Origin: Caldilineaceae bacterium | Lineage (GTDB): Bacteria > Chloroflexota > Anaerolineae > Caldilineales > Caldilineaceae | DNA: 64,000 nucleotides | Assembly: GCA_022827195.1 (NCBI GenBank) | Contig: JAJDTL010000050.1 | Location: 1 to 64,000 of the forward strand | Reading direction: 5' to 3' | Part shown: positions 42,201 through 52,224 of the stretch, piece after piece | How the letters are laid out: each line of letters starts with the position of its first letter | How positions within the stretch are numbered: position 1 is the first letter of the stretch | Notes under the pieces: model-generated | Database searches by the model: none | Told to the model about the DNA's origin: nothing | What the model saw: the letters and a program-made list of their open reading frames with translations, nothing else | Program-made: the position numbers and the translations under genes

Positions 42201-45200
42201 CGGCGTAGCCGTCGCGGTCGGCGTCGCAGTCGGCGTTGCGGTGGCCGTCGCGGTCGGTGTTGGCGTCGGCGTGGCCGTCGGCTGCGCGTCGAGGTTGACC
42301 TCCATCATGTAGAGCTCGCTGTTGCCGTCGCGCCCCGAGACAAAGGCAATCCGGCGGCCGTCCGGCGACCAGGCCGGCACCAGCTCCGCGGCCGGGTCCT
42401 CGGTCAGACGGACAGCGCCCGAACCGTCGGCGTTCACCGCGTAGATGTTCCAGTCGCCGTCCCGCTCCGAGGCGAAGGCGATGCGGCGGCCGTCCGGCGA
42501 CCAGGCCGGGAAGAGGTCGAGCGCGGGGTGGTCGGTGAGACGGGCAAGGCCCGAGCCGTCGGCGTCCATGACGTAGATGTCAAGGTTGCCGTCGCGGTCG
42601 GAGGCAAAGGCGATGCGGCTACCGTCCGGCGACCAGGCGGGGCGCGAATCCGCGGCCGCGTCTTCGGTGAGACGGGCAACGTTCGAACCGTCGGCGTCCA
42701 TGACGTAGATGTCAAAGTTGCCGCCGCGCCCGGAGGCAAAGGCGATGCGGCCGCCGTCCGGCGACCAGGCGGGGTCGACGTCCCAGGCGGGGTCTTCGGT
42801 GAGACGGACAGCGCCCGACCCGTCGGCGTTCATAACGTAGATGTCGCGGTCCCCGTCACGCCCGGAGGCAAAGGCGATGCGGGCGCCGTCGGGCGACCAG
42901 GCGGGGGAGCCGTCATCGGCGGCGTGGTCGGTGAGGCGGGCGAGGCCGGGGCCGTCGGCGTTCATCAGGTAGATATCGTTGCGCCCGTCGCGCGCGGAGG
43001 CAAAGGCGATCAGGCGGCCGTCCGGCGACCAGGCGGGGGCGAAATCGACCGCGGGGTCGTCGGTCAGACGGCGCACGAGGCCCGCGCCGCCGGAGCCTGT
43101 CGCGGCCTGTGTCGGGGTCGCGGTTGTGGTTGGGCTGGCCGTCGGCGTCGCGGCCGGTGTGGCTGTTGGCGTCGGGGTGGCGCGCGGTGTAGAGGTTGCC
43201 GTCGCGGTCGCGGTGGGGGTCGGGGTAGCCGTTGGGGTCACGGTCGATGTCGGTGTCGGCGTTGGCGTCGGGGTTGCCGCCGCGGTCGCGGTCACGGTCG
43301 GGGTAGCCGTCGGCGTTGGGGTCGGGGCCGGCCCTGCGCCGCCGTCGACGTTCATCAGGTAGATCTCGACGTTGCCGTCGCGTTCCGAGGCAAAGGCGAT
43401 GCGGCCGCCGTCCGGCGACCAGGCCGGCACCGCATCCGTGCCTGCCTGCTCGGTCAGACGGGCGACGCCGGAGCCGTCCGCGTTCATGACGTAGATTTCA
43501 ACGTTGCCGTCGCGGTCGGAGGCAAAGGCGATACGGCGGCCGTCCGGCGACCAGGCCGGGCCGAAATCGACCGCGGGGTCGTCGGTGAGACGGACGACGC
43601 CGGAGCCGTCCGCGTTCATAACGTAGATGTCGCTGCCGCCGCCGCGGTCAGAGGAGAACGCGATGCGGCGGCCGTCCGGCGACCAGGCGGGGTAGGCATC
43701 GGCGCCGGCCTGCTCGGTCAGACGCGCGACGCCCGAGCCGTCCGCGTTCATGGCATAGATTTCAACGTTGCCGTCGCGGTCGGAGGCGAATGCGATGCGG
43801 TTGCCGTCCGGCGACCAGGCGGGGCCGAAGTCCCAGGCCGGGGCCTCGGTCAGACGGGCCAGGCCGGAACCGTCCGCGCTGATGACGTAGATATCGCTGC
43901 TGCCGTCGCGGACAGAGGAGAACGCGATGCGGCCGCCGTCCGGCGACCAGGCGGGGTAGCCGTCGTTTGCCGCGCCTTCGGTAAGACGGGCCAGGCCGGA
44001 ACCGTCGGCGTTCATGGCGTAGATGTCGCTGTTGCCTTCGCGCCCGGAGGCAAAGGCGATGCGGTCGCCGTCCGGCGACCAGGCCGGGAACAGGTCACCC
44101 GCCGGGCTGTAGGTGAGGCGGACGAGGCCCCGTCCGTCGGCGTCCTCCTCCGCCTCCGGCTCGGGCTGCGCGGCGCGGTCCGTGTCCAACAGGTAGATCT
44201 CGCTGTTGCCGTCACGCCCGGAGACGAAAGCGATGCGGCCGCCGTCCGGCGACCAGGCCGGGAAGACGTCGCCGGCGGGGTGGTCGGTGAGGCGGGCGGC
44301 GCCCGAACCGTCGGCGTTCACTGCGTAGATATTCCAGTCGCCGTCACGCGCGGAGACGAAGGCGATGCGGCCGCCGTCCGGCGACCAGGCCGGGAACGAG
44401 TCCTCCGCCGGGTGGTCTGTGAGACGGGCCACGCCCGAGCCGTCGGCGTTCATGACGTAGATGTTCCCGACCCAGCCGCGGTATGAGTGAAAGGCGATGC
44501 GGCCGCCGTCCGGCGACCAGCTGGGAGCGCCGTCATCGGCCGCGTGGTCGGTGAGACGGGCCAGGCCCGAGCCGTCGGCGTTCATGGCGTAGACCTCGTT
44601 GTTGCCGTCGCGGTCGGAGACAAAGGCGATGCGGTTGCCGTCCGGCGACCAGGCGGGGGAGCCGTCACCGGCGGGGTCGCTGGTGAGACGGACGAGACCG
44701 GAACCGTCGGCGTTCACAGCGTAGAGCTCGTTGTTGCCGTCGCGGTCGGAGACAAAGGCGATGCGGCCGCCGTCCGGCGACCAGGCGGGAGAGCCGTCAG
44801 CGGCGGGGTGGTCGGTGAGACGGGCAAGGCCCGAGCCGTCGGCGTTCAACAGGTAGATCTCGGCGTTGCCGTCGCGGTCGGAGGCAAAGGCGACGCGGCC
44901 GCCGTCGGGCGACCAGGCCGGATTGCTGTCGACTGCGGCGTGGTCGGTGAGACGGGCCAGGCCGGAACCGTCAACGATTATCGTCCGCGCCGGCGCAGCA
45001 ACGCCGTCCGCGTTCACCCGGTAGATATTCCAGTCCCCGTCGCGGTCGGAGGCAAAGGCGACGCGGCCGCCGTCCGGCGCCCAGCTGGGCGCGCCGTCGT
45101 GCGCGGCGTGGTCGGTGAGACGGGCCAGGCCGGAGCCGTCGGCGTTCAGCGCGTAGATCTCAGCGTTGCCGTCGCGGTCGGAGGCAAAGGCGATGCGGCC

Positions 45201-47750
45201 GCCGTCCGGCGACCAGGCCGGGAGCGAGTCCTCCTGCGCGTGGTCGGTCAGGCGGACGATGCCCGTGCCGTCGGCGTTCATCAGGTAGATCTCATCGTTG
45301 CCGTCACGGTTGGATTGAAACGCGATGCGGCCGCCGTCCGGCGACCAGCTTGGGGACCGGTCCTCCTGCGCGTGGTCGGTCAGGCGGACGACGCCCCAGC
45401 CGCTGGCGTTGGCCAGGTAGATCTCACGGTTGCCGTCCCGGTTGGAGGCAAAGGCGATGCGGTTGCCGTCCGGCGACCAGGCCGGCCCCTCGTCAGCGGC
45501 GGGATCGTAGGTGAGACGGCGGACCAGACCCGGCACGCCCACGTTCAAGACGTAGATCTCTGCGTTGCCGTCGCGGTTGGATTGAAAGGCGATGCGGCTG
45601 CCGTCCGGCGACCACGCCGGAGACAGATCGTCTGCAGGGTTGTCGCTGAGGCGGACAAGGCCCGAGCCGTCCGCGTTCATCAAGTAGATTTCTGCGTTGC
45701 CGTCACGGTTGGAGACAAAGGCGATGCGGCTGCCGTCCGGCGAGATGGAGGGCCTCGAATCCGCCGCGGGGTCGTCGGTCAGACGGACCGCGCCCGGACC
45801 GCCGGTGGTCGGCGTCAGTATTGGCGTTGGTGTCGGTGTTGGCGTGGGTGTTGGCGTTGGCGTGGGCGTCGGCGTGGGTGTTGGCGTTGGCGTGGGCGTC
45901 GGCGTGGGCGTGGGTGGCGGACCCGCATCCACCTCCACGTTCATGACGTAGATCTCACTGTTGCCGTCACGGTTGGAGACAAAGGCGAGGCGGCTGCCGT
46001 CCCGCGACCAGGCAGGGCGCCAATCTGTCTCGGGGTCGTCGGTCAGACGTGAAAGGCCCGTACCGTCGGCGTTCATCAGGTAGATCTCGACGTTCCCGTC
46101 ACGCTCCGAGTTAAAGGCGATGCGGCTGCCGTCCGGCGACCAGGCGGGCGAGGCATCCCAGGCGGGCGCGTCCGTGAGCCGCGTGACGCCCGAACCGTCG
46201 GCGTTCATCGCGTAGATTTCGTTGTTGCCGTCACGGAAAGAGGTAAACGCGATGCGGCTGCCGTCCCGCGACCAGGCCGGGTACAGATCCGGAGCGGAGT
46301 CGTCGGTCAGACGGACGAGGCCCGAACCGTCGGCGTTCACTGCGTATACCTCAGGGTTCCCGTCACGGTTGGAGACAAAGGCGATGCGGCTGCCGTCGGG
46401 CGACCACGCGGGATCCACCTCCCCGGCGCGGTCGTCGGTCAGACGCGCGACGCCCGAGCCGTCGGCGTTCACCACGTAGATATTCCAGTTGCCGTCACGT
46501 CGTGAGGTAAACGCGACCCGGCCGCCGTCGGGCGACCAGGTGGGGTCGCGGTCATCGGCGGCGTCGTCGGTGAGACGGACGAGGCCCGAGCCGTCGGCGT
46601 TCATCAGGTAGATGTTCCAGTTCGCGTCGCGCCGAGAGCCGAAGGCGATGCGGCTGCCGTCAGGCGACCAGGCAGGGTACGAATCGGCGGCGGGGTCGTC
46701 GGTGAGACGGACGACGCCCGAACCGCCGGTGGTCGGTGGTGGCGGCGGCATGGGTGTCGGTGTCGGTGTTGGGGTGGGCGTCGGGGTCGGTGGTGGCGTC
46801 GTCCCGCCTTCCACGTCCATCACGTAGATCTCGCTGTTCCCGTCACGGAAAGAGACAAACGCGATGCGGCCGCCGTCCGGCGACCACCTGGGCAGGTTAT
46901 CATTTGCGGAGTCTTCGGTGAGGCGCGCGATGTCCGAGCCGTCCGCGTTCATCACGAAGATGTTCCAGTCACCGTCGTCATACCAGTCAAACGCGATGCG
47001 GCGGCCGTCAGGAGACCAGCTGGGACTCCCCGCGCCGCCGAAAGTGAGACGGGACACGCCCGATCCGTCCGCGTTCATAACGTACATCTCACGGTCGCCA
47101 TCACGCCAGGAGCTGAACGCGATGCGGCTGCCGTCCGGCGACCAGGCGGGGGCCATATCCCATCCGTGGCTGTCGGTGAGCCGGATAAGGCCGGAGCCGT
47201 CGGCGTTCATCGCGTAGAGCTCTTCGTCCCAGTCACGGGAAGATTCGAACACGATGCGGCGGCCGTCGGGCGACCAGGCGGGGTCACCAGCCAGGCCGCG
47301 GCGGTCGGTGAGACGGGTGACGCCCGAACCGTCGGCGTTCATCACGTAGATCCCACGGTCCGGGTCGTTCGCATTGCTCCTGCCGCGCTCGGAAACAAAG
47401 GCGATACGGCTGCCGTCCGGCGACCAGGCGGGGGACATATCCCATCCGGGACTGTGGGTGAGCCGGATGAGGCCAGATCCGTCGGCGTTCATCGCGTAGA
47501 TCTCAATGTCCCCGTCACGGTCAGATTGAAACGCGATGCGGCTGCCGTCCGGCGACCAGCTGGGGGACGAATCCATTGCGGGGTGGTCTGTGAGACGGGT
47601 GACGCCTTCGTCAGCCGCGGGCGCGGCCACGGCCGCGCCACGCGCGCAGAACAGCGCGGCGGCGATTGCCAGCGCGGCCAGCGTCGCGATCCGGCGGATG
47701 AAAGGAATAGGCTGTGGTCGCAGATCTCCACACATGTAAGAACTGTTCAT
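39225..47750 (-). CDS. giant exported multi-propeller protein (7 x 6 PD40 blades plus two NHL-like propellers)
   Basis: 2841 residues with a signal peptide ([19 protein letters not shown]). I count 42 PD40 blades separated by linkers near residues 312-340, 609-650, 913-928, 1188-1208, 1472-1551 and 1817-1873, giving exactly seven groups of six. The last blade of each group departs from the MNADGSG turn (for example MDVEGG, MNVEVD, LDTDRA), marking the propeller end. Four of the linkers are Thr-Pro or Thr-Pro-Ala low-complexity tracts. A FN3 domain (about 2135-2230) leads to six repeats of [30 protein letters not shown], then a second FN3 and five more such repeats to the C-terminus. Ligand unknown. 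No anchor seen. Confidence 0.9.
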   Translation of the reverse strand: MNSSYMCGDLRPQPIPFIRRIATLAALAIAAALFCARGAAVAAPAADEGVTRLTDHPAMDSSPSWSPDGSRIAFQSDRDGDIEIYAMNADGSGLIRLTHSPGWDMSPAWSPDGSRIAFVSERGRSNANDPDRGIYVMNADGSGVTRLTDRRGLAGDPAWSPDGRRIVFESSRDWDEELYAMNADGSGLIRLTDSHGWDMAPAWSPDGSRIAFSSWRDGDREMYVMNADGSGVSRLTFGGAGSPSWSPDGRRIAFDWYDDGDWNIFVMNADGSDIARLTEDSANDNLPRWSPDGGRIAFVSFRDGNSEIYVMDVEGGTTPPPTPTPTPTPTPTPMPPPPPTTGGSGVVRLTDDPAADSYPAWSPDGSRIAFGSRRDANWNIYLMNADGSGLVRLTDDAADDRDPTWSPDGGRVAFTSRRDGNWNIYVVNADGSGVARLTDDRAGEVDPAWSPDGSRIAFVSNRDGNPEVYAVNADGSGLVRLTDDSAPDLYPAWSRDGSRIAFTSFRDGNNEIYAMNADGSGVTRLTDAPAWDASPAWSPDGSRIAFNSERDGNVEIYLMNADGTGLSRLTDDPETDWRPAWSRDGSRLAFVSNRDGNSEIYVMNVEVDAGPPPTPTPTPTPTPTPTPTPTPTPTPTPTPTPTPILTPTTGGPGAVRLTDDPAADSRPSISPDGSRIAFVSNRDGNAEIYLMNADGSGLVRLSDNPADDLSPAWSPDGSRIAFQSNRDGNAEIYVLNVGVPGLVRRLTYDPAADEGPAWSPDGNRIAFASNRDGNREIYLANASGWGVVRLTDHAQEDRSPSWSPDGGRIAFQSNRDGNDEIYLMNADGTGIVRLTDHAQEDSLPAWSPDGGRIAFASDRDGNAEIYALNADGSGLARLTDHAAHDGAPSWAPDGGRVAFASDRDGDWNIYRVNADGVAAPARTIIVDGSGLARLTDHAAVDSNPAWSPDGGRVAFASDRDGNAEIYLLNADGSGLARLTDHPAADGSPAWSPDGGRIAFVSDRDGNNELYAVNADGSGLVRLTSDPAGDGSPAWSPDGNRIAFVSDRDGNNEVYAMNADGSGLARLTDHAADDGAPSWSPDGGRIAFHSYRGWVGNIYVMNADGSGVARLTDHPAEDSFPAWSPDGGRIAFVSARDGDWNIYAVNADGSGAARLTDHPAGDVFPAWSPDGGRIAFVSGRDGNSEIYLLDTDRAAQPEPEAEEDADGRGLVRLTYSPAGDLFPAWSPDGDRIAFASGREGNSDIYAMNADGSGLARLTEGAANDGYPAWSPDGGRIAFSSVRDGSSDIYVISADGSGLARLTEAPAWDFGPAWSPDGNRIAFASDRDGNVEIYAMNADGSGVARLTEQAGADAYPAWSPDGRRIAFSSDRGGGSDIYVMNADGSGVVRLTDDPAVDFGPAWSPDGRRIAFASDRDGNVEIYVMNADGSGVARLTEQAGTDAVPAWSPDGGRIAFASERDGNVEIYLMNVDGGAGPAPTPTPTATPTVTATAAATPTPTPTPTSTVTPTATPTPTATATATSTPRATPTPTATPAATPTASPTTTATPTQAATGSGGAGLVRRLTDDPAVDFAPAWSPDGRLIAFASARDGRNDIYLMNADGPGLARLTDHAADDGSPAWSPDGARIAFASGRDGDRDIYVMNADGSGAVRLTEDPAWDVDPAWSPDGGRIAFASGRGGNFDIYVMDADGSNVARLTEDAAADSRPAWSPDGSRIAFASDRDGNLDIYVMDADGSGLARLTDHPALDLFPAWSPDGRRIAFASERDGDWNIYAVNADGSGAVRLTEDPAAELVPAWSPDGRRIAFVSGRDGNSELYMMEVNLDAQPTATPTPTPTATATATPTATPTATATPPATPTATPTATATATPTPKAAGGGPGLVRLTDHTAADSWPAWSPDGGRIAFASDRDGNGEIYALNADGSGLVRLTDHPAADSRPAWSPDGGRVAFASDRDGNSEIYALNADGSGLVRLTDHPADDASPAWSPDGSRIAFVSYRDWNDEIYLMNADGSGPVRLTDHPADDASPAWSPDGGRIAFVSYRDWNDEIYLVNIDGSGLARLTDHPADDASPAWSPDGSRIAFASGRDGNSEIYLVNADGSGLVRLTENPAWDGLPAWSPDGGRIAFASDRDGDIDIFVLEVAGARVPPPGAITLRARTQSATSVSLTWTAADGATGYELERRDRGEWTAVGGRLAGTAHVDTGLAPGRGYEYRARAANAGGGGPWSGMVSVTPAPARLPGARAADRDIVLAEEHAEPGSIWANGETLWVTGFADRLYAYDLATGARAAARDIDTLPTFQIPHGEIWSDGATIWVADGGYDGLYAYDLATGARAAGSDVNDAQLRPWELRPGGATLWLVNGGDGRLRPFDAAAAAPAAARDIELAAGNDDPSGVWSDGATVWVADREDGRLYAYDLATGARAAGQDIEFAAGHENASGIWSDGAAIWVADWGAGRLFAYDLATGERAAGLDIVLAAGNDDPGRIWSDGATLWVADWDWEDARLYAYHLGSGAAPPPVVAPTLRAQAAGASSATLRWSVVAGASGYELWRQRGGAWTQVAVRLTATAYTDSGLTTGESYAYRVRAANAGGNGPWSGEAAVAPAPTLRPGARAPARDIVLAGENSWPDGIWSDGATIWVGALGDGKLFAYDLASGARAAARDLAIDGTHYTGFGGSPRPRIWSDGTTIWVSDWENDRVFAYDLASGARAADRGFDLAAGTDWPGGIWSDGVTIWMADGENARLDAYDLASGARAAERGINLARGNDSPEGIWSDGATIWVADWADARLYAYDLATGARAAERDVATRGAAGNVWPGDIWSDGATIWVAPTGSDAKLYAYTLAPGEAERE
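42147..42290. repeat. hexanucleotide tract coding Thr-Pro-Ala linker 6
   Basis: GGCGTC/GCGGTC/GGTGTC variants in tandem, encoding [19 protein letters not shown] linker on the minus strand between propellers six and seven. Confidence 0.75.
43100..43330. repeat. hexanucleotide tract coding the longest Thr-Pro-Ala linker
   Basis: About 230 bases of GTCGGC/GTTGGC/GTCGCG variants encode some 75 residues of alternating Thr, Pro, Ala and Val between propellers five and six. Units are multiples of three, so length changes keep the frame. Confidence 0.75.
45821..45915. repeat. hexanucleotide tract coding a pure Pro-Thr linker
   Basis: About 15 units of GGCGTT/GGCGTG/GGTGTC encode an uninterrupted run of Pro-Thr dipeptides between propellers two and three. 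It is the purest tract of the set and the most likely to vary in length. Confidence 0.8.
46736..46806. repeat. hexanucleotide tract coding linker 1
   Basis: GGTGTC/GGGGTC-type units encode [16 protein letters not shown] between propellers one and two. Confidence 0.7.
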
Positions 47751-47920
47751 CCGATGGCCCCCCTTGAACTGAAGTCAGAATGCGCCCGGCCTGGCGAATG
47801 GCCGCCTGCGCGCTTGAAAACGCCTCCCCCTGTCAGCGCCGGCAAGGGGTCCCACATCCGGCCGCCCCGCGCATCGCGCCCGCTAACCGGCTTCATGCCG
47901 CTTGCGCCTGCGCAACTGGT

Positions 47921-50900
47921 TTACTCGATGTCCCACTCCTGACACGTTCCATCCGCTGGCACACACTTTACCCAGGATGACCACGGCCCCTCGCCGTAGG
48001 CGTTTATGCCGCGCACGCTATAGGCGTAGGCGTCCTCCCTCGGGTTGGTTGAGAGCTTTTTGTTGATGGTCTTGTCGATGGTTTCGACGATACTGTGTGT
48101 ATATTCCGGCCCGCTCACCTTGAAGGAATCTAAGGTGCCGTAGTAAGACTCGTGGAGCCGCACCTCGTATTCGGTCGCGTGTCGCACCCTGTCCCATGCG
48201 AGATCGACCTCGAACGCGTCCTCGTTCGTCGACCCTCTCGCATTCAACGCCGGCGGTTGGAACGGCGCGCCCGGCCTGACCTTTACGACATTCGACCAGT
48301 CGGAGGGCCCGGCGTCGCTATGGGTGCGTATGCGCAAAGCGTAGTCCCGGCCGGGCGTCAGATCGTCGATCTTCTTCGTATAAAAATCGCGCGAGGCGTT
48401 CGGCCTGTGCTCCCACGAGCTACCACAGCGCATCAACAGTTGCCACAAGCTGCCGCAGTCGTCGATTTCGTATGCGTTCACGCCTTCCACACCTTCCCAC
48501 ACCAGCGTCACCGAGTTCTCGGTCACATTCGTCAGGTACAGATTCGGTACGCCCGGCTGGACCTGAACCACGTTCGACCAGTCGCCCGGCCCGGCCGCGT
48601 TCCAACCGCGCACCCTGTAGTAGACGTACACACCGGGCGAGACGCCGCCGTCTGTATATGATGTCTCGGTTATGATGTCGCCCGTATCGCGAACGTCCCA
48701 ATCGCTTGTACACACGTGGTGGAGATGGGGCGCCACCAGAACCTTGCCGGCCGCCACTTCGATGATTTGGACGACCACCCAGGAAATGCCGGCGGTCAAC
48801 TTGTGCGCCGCCAATTTGCCCCCCTTCGTAATCACCTTTTCGATGACAAACTTCTGGGCCCAAGTGTCGAAGCAGCGCTGCACTTCGTAACTGGTTGCGC
48901 CCTCCACGTAGCTCCATGCCAGCGGGATTCGGGTCGGGGCCATCCGCTGTACGCCCAATATCGGCGGTTGCCTGGACTTCAGCCGCGGCGTTCTCATCAC
49001 GTCCGGCTGCTCCACCCTGGCCTGCACGACGTTCGACCAGGGCCCCGCTTCCCGGCCGCAGCCGTTTGTGCAGCGTACCCGGTATTCGTACTGGCCCGGC
49101 TCAAGGTTCTTGTCCCAATGTCTGTCCGTGTCGTGGAAATTGTCTACCAACTCCCATTCACCGCCGGCCACGCGCCGCTCCAACGCATGGTATGCCTTGA
49201 ACGTGTACCTCCACTGGAGATAGATTCCATTCATGGCCATGTCCGGCCACCGGAACAAGTTGAACCAGAGCGTGAGCTTCTCCGGCACCCCGGACAGGTC
49301 CGACGGGATCTCGATGCGCACGCCGTTCGAACGCGTGCCCTCCCCGCCCGACTGCTTGACATCCACCACATATTCGTAGCTCTCCCCTTCCGTCAGCTCG
49401 CCGTCGGTATAGCTCGTCGCGGTCGCCGGCAGCTCGTCGCTGATCGCGACATGCTCGCTCGCCTCGCCGTCCCGCCGCAGCACGACGTAGCCGCGCGCGC
49501 CCGGCACGGGTTCCCAAGACAGCCGGACCTCCGCCGAACGCGCCTCCGGGCCCCACTGCGGCCCGACGAGGTCCCACTGCGCGGAGAGCCTCGTCGTTCC
49601 CAGCTGCCGCTCCGTGGGTAACTGTGGCGGCGGCGCGCCCTCCTCGCAGAACGGCAGGTTCAACCGGTGCAGGTCACTGTGCTGGACGTCCAGAAAGACG
49701 GCGGGCACGCATCCGCTCAACTCGTTGCCGCCGAGGTACAGCGATGTCAGGTTGGTGAGGTTGGCCAGCTCGGGGGGGATCGTGCCGCTCAACCCGTTGT
49801 CGCTGAGGTACAGCGCTGTCAGGTCGGTGAGGCTGCCCAGCTCGGGGGGGATCGAGCCGCTCAACCCGTTGCCGCTGAGGTACAGCGATGTCAGGTTGGT
49901 GAGGTTGGCCAGCTCGGGGGGGATCGGGCCGCTCAACTCGTTGGTCGAGAGAGACAGCGATGTCAGGTTGGTGAGGTTGCCCAGTTCGGGGGGGATCGTG
50001 CCGCTCAACCCGTTGGTCGAGAGAGACAGCGATGTCAGGTTGGTGAGGTTGGCCAGGACGGCCGGGACCGAGCCGCTCAACTCGTTGCCGCCAAGCGACA
50101 GCGATGTCATGTTGGTGAGGTTGCCCAGTTCGGGGGGGATCGCGCCGCTCAACCCGTTTCTGCCGAGGCCCAGTTCAATCACTTGCCCATTGCGGTCTGT
50201 GGAGACGCCGTGCCAGAAACCGAGAGGCGCGTCGCCCGGCCAGTTCCAGTTTTCGTCCCAGTTGTCGCCACCTGTTGCCTGATAGAACGCTTCCAATGCT
50301 TTTCTATCCATCACGGCCCCAGCCGTCGCGAAGCTTCTCGCAGATGACGCATCGCAATACGGCAGTTCTACCTGTGCCGTATACGTAGATTGCCTCTTGC
50401 CGCCGCCGGTCACGGTTTTGATGACAACCACACTGTGCGAGCCATATTGCCACATGGCGGGTACACATCCACTCAAATCGTTTCCATCGAGTTCCAGTTC
50501 TTCCAGGTTAATGAGGTTGCCCAGTTCAGCCGGGATCGAGCCGCTCAACTCGTTTCCGTCGAGAAACAGCGTTTCCAGGTTTGTGAGGTTGCCCAGCTCG
50601 GGGGGGATCGGGCCGCTCAACACGTTTCCTCTGAGGCTCAGCGATGTCAGGTTTGCGAGGTTGCTCAGTGCAGCCGGGATCGAGCCGCTGAATTCGTTCC
50701 ACCCGAGGTCTAGCCTTTCCAGGTTCGTGAGGTTGCCCAGCCAAGCCGGGATCGGGCCGTTCAATTCGGTGCTCCCGAGGTCCAGTTCTGTCAGGTTCGT
50801 GAGGTTGCCCAGCTCAGCCGGGATCGAACCGCTCAACTCGTTGTCGCTGAGAGCCAGCTCTGTCAGGTTCGTGAGGTTGCCCAGCTCAGCCGGGATCGAG

Positions 50901-51853
50901 CCGCTCAAATCGTTGGACCAGAGGGCCAGCCATGTCAGGTTCGTGAGGTTACCCAGTGCGGCCGGGATCGAGCCGCTCAAGCCGTTCCACGGGAGGCTCA
51001 GCGATGTCAGGTTTGCTAGGTTGCCCAGTGCGGCCGGAATCGAGCCGGTCAACTCGTTGCCGCCGAGGTACAGCCGTTCCAGGTTTGTGAGGTTGCCCAG
51101 TTCGGCCGGGATCGAACCGCTCAAACCGTTGTCCCAGAGGTACAGCCGTTCCAGGTTTGTGAGGTTGCCCAGTGCGGCCGGAATCGAGCCGCTCAAGCCG
51201 TTCCATCTGAGTTGCAGCCATTCCAGGTTCGTGAGGTTGCCCAGCTCGGCCGGGATCGAACCGCTCAACTCGTTGCCGTCGAGGTCCAGCCATTTCAGGT
51301 TCGTAAGGTTGCCCAGTTCAGCCGGAATCGAGCCGCTCAACTCGTTATACCTGAGGTCCAGCGATATCAGGTTTGCGAGGTCGCCCAGCTCGGCCGGGAT
51401 CGAACCGCTCAAACCGTTATACCTGAGGTCCAGGCGTATCACGCGACCGCTGTTGTCTATGGTCACACCGTACCATTCGTCGACCGGCACAGCGGTCGAC
51501 ATCCAGTTGTCGTTGTTGTCCCAGCTGTCGCCTCCGGTTGCCCGGTAGAGCGCCTCCAACGCCTCCCGGTCCGTCGCGGCGCTGGTTGAAGGCGACGCGA
51601 CCTGCATCGCGTAGCCCTCTCTGTTTCCGTCACGGTCAGATTCAGATGTGACGGGGTTTCCCTCGGCAGACCAGGAAGGCGACACGTCATGTGCCGGCTC
51701 GCCGGTGAGCCGGGCGGCCCCCCCGCCAGACGCGGCCGCGGCGGGCGCGCAGAGCAGAACGGCGGCGATTGCCAGCGCCGCCGGCGCCGCGAGCCGACGG
51801 ATATGAGCAAAACACGAAAGACCCAAATGTTCGTTTATGCGCAGACAGTTCAT
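47921..51853 (-). CDS. exported leucine-rich-repeat protein with five-domain FN3 tail
   Basis: 1310 residues, first gene of the giant cluster. The ATG at 51853 follows AAGGAGAGAGG. A signal peptide (APAALAIAAVLLCAPAAAA) is followed by one vestigial propeller blade (ARLTGEPAHDVSPSWSAEGN to YAMQVASPS). Two LRR arrays follow, with about 13 and 6 full 24-residue repeats (SGSIPAELGNLTNLxxL), each with the N-cap ALYRATGGDSWDNNDNW or a relative and LSGC caps. From about residue 750 five FN3-like domains match those of 26911-35844 in order, including shared phrases such as RVRGWNAAGPGDWSNVVQV and VRGINAYGEGPWSS, and a cysteine pair in domain four. Function probably extracellular recognition; ligand unknown. 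Confidence 0.92.
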   Translation of the reverse strand: MNCLRINEHLGLSCFAHIRRLAAPAALAIAAVLLCAPAAAASGGGAARLTGEPAHDVSPSWSAEGNPVTSESDRDGNREGYAMQVASPSTSAATDREALEALYRATGGDSWDNNDNWMSTAVPVDEWYGVTIDNSGRVIRLDLRYNGLSGSIPAELGDLANLISLDLRYNELSGSIPAELGNLTNLKWLDLDGNELSGSIPAELGNLTNLEWLQLRWNGLSGSIPAALGNLTNLERLYLWDNGLSGSIPAELGNLTNLERLYLGGNELTGSIPAALGNLANLTSLSLPWNGLSGSIPAALGNLTNLTWLALWSNDLSGSIPAELGNLTNLTELALSDNELSGSIPAELGNLTNLTELDLGSTELNGPIPAWLGNLTNLERLDLGWNEFSGSIPAALSNLANLTSLSLRGNVLSGPIPPELGNLTNLETLFLDGNELSGSIPAELGNLINLEELELDGNDLSGCVPAMWQYGSHSVVVIKTVTGGGKRQSTYTAQVELPYCDASSARSFATAGAVMDRKALEAFYQATGGDNWDENWNWPGDAPLGFWHGVSTDRNGQVIELGLGRNGLSGAIPPELGNLTNMTSLSLGGNELSGSVPAVLANLTNLTSLSLSTNGLSGTIPPELGNLTNLTSLSLSTNELSGPIPPELANLTNLTSLYLSGNGLSGSIPPELGSLTDLTALYLSDNGLSGTIPPELANLTNLTSLYLGGNELSGCVPAVFLDVQHSDLHRLNLPFCEEGAPPPQLPTERQLGTTRLSAQWDLVGPQWGPEARSAEVRLSWEPVPGARGYVVLRRDGEASEHVAISDELPATATSYTDGELTEGESYEYVVDVKQSGGEGTRSNGVRIEIPSDLSGVPEKLTLWFNLFRWPDMAMNGIYLQWRYTFKAYHALERRVAGGEWELVDNFHDTDRHWDKNLEPGQYEYRVRCTNGCGREAGPWSNVVQARVEQPDVMRTPRLKSRQPPILGVQRMAPTRIPLAWSYVEGATSYEVQRCFDTWAQKFVIEKVITKGGKLAAHKLTAGISWVVVQIIEVAAGKVLVAPHLHHVCTSDWDVRDTGDIITETSYTDGGVSPGVYVYYRVRGWNAAGPGDWSNVVQVQPGVPNLYLTNVTENSVTLVWEGVEGVNAYEIDDCGSLWQLLMRCGSSWEHRPNASRDFYTKKIDDLTPGRDYALRIRTHSDAGPSDWSNVVKVRPGAPFQPPALNARGSTNEDAFEVDLAWDRVRHATEYEVRLHESYYGTLDSFKVSGPEYTHSIVETIDKTINKKLSTNPREDAYAYSVRGINAYGEGPWSSWVKCVPADGTCQEWDIE

Positions 51854-52224
51854 CCGATGCCTCTCTCCTTGAGTTGAAAACGCGACGCCCGGCAAATTCC
51901 GGTGAACCTATCCTGTTCCATGGTATGCAAAAGCTGACCGCGACATCCTGTCCCGGCCCCGTCGCCCGCTGCTGGAATTGTTTCCCTGCTGTGCCCCAAA
52001 TGCTGCCCGCGTGGCAGTCAACCCCGGACCCGCGCCGCTTGTCTCGGCGCCGCGGGATTGGTCAGTGCGATTGCAGCGATCGAAGATGTGAGGACCGCCA
52101 ACCCTCAATTATATAACCCCGGGATGTCATTCGTATGTCATTTAGGGCCGTTTTTGTGGCAATATGATGTTAATTTGTCTGCGTATGGGGCATCGGGGAA
52201 CATTCGGGCCATTCGCGGTCCCGA
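51854..52224. other. intergenic region upstream of the giant cluster
   Basis: No gene is seen. It should contain the promoter of the minus-strand cluster. A minus-strand TATAAT stands at 52113-52108 in an AT-rich patch, but no good -35 is at the right distance, so I do not assign a promoter. Confidence 0.4.

Noticed and set aside
38871-44486. A plus-strand open frame of 1871 codons over the propeller gene
   Set aside because: It is exactly antisense to PD40 blades and simply mirrors their codon pattern (repeating VRRPGG-like units). No start context or independent domain; the minus strand explains it.
45821-45915. Phase-variation on/off switch by the Pro-Thr tract
   Set aside because: The units are six bases, so gain or loss keeps the frame. 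Only linker length could change.
44487-46052. A second long plus-strand frame with VHxVDLxVAV repeats
   Set aside because: Same antisense mirror of the blade repeat, without any signal or family.
52108-52136. Promoter for the giant cluster
   Set aside because: A minus-strand TATAAT is present, but the bases at the -35 position (ATACGA) do not support it.
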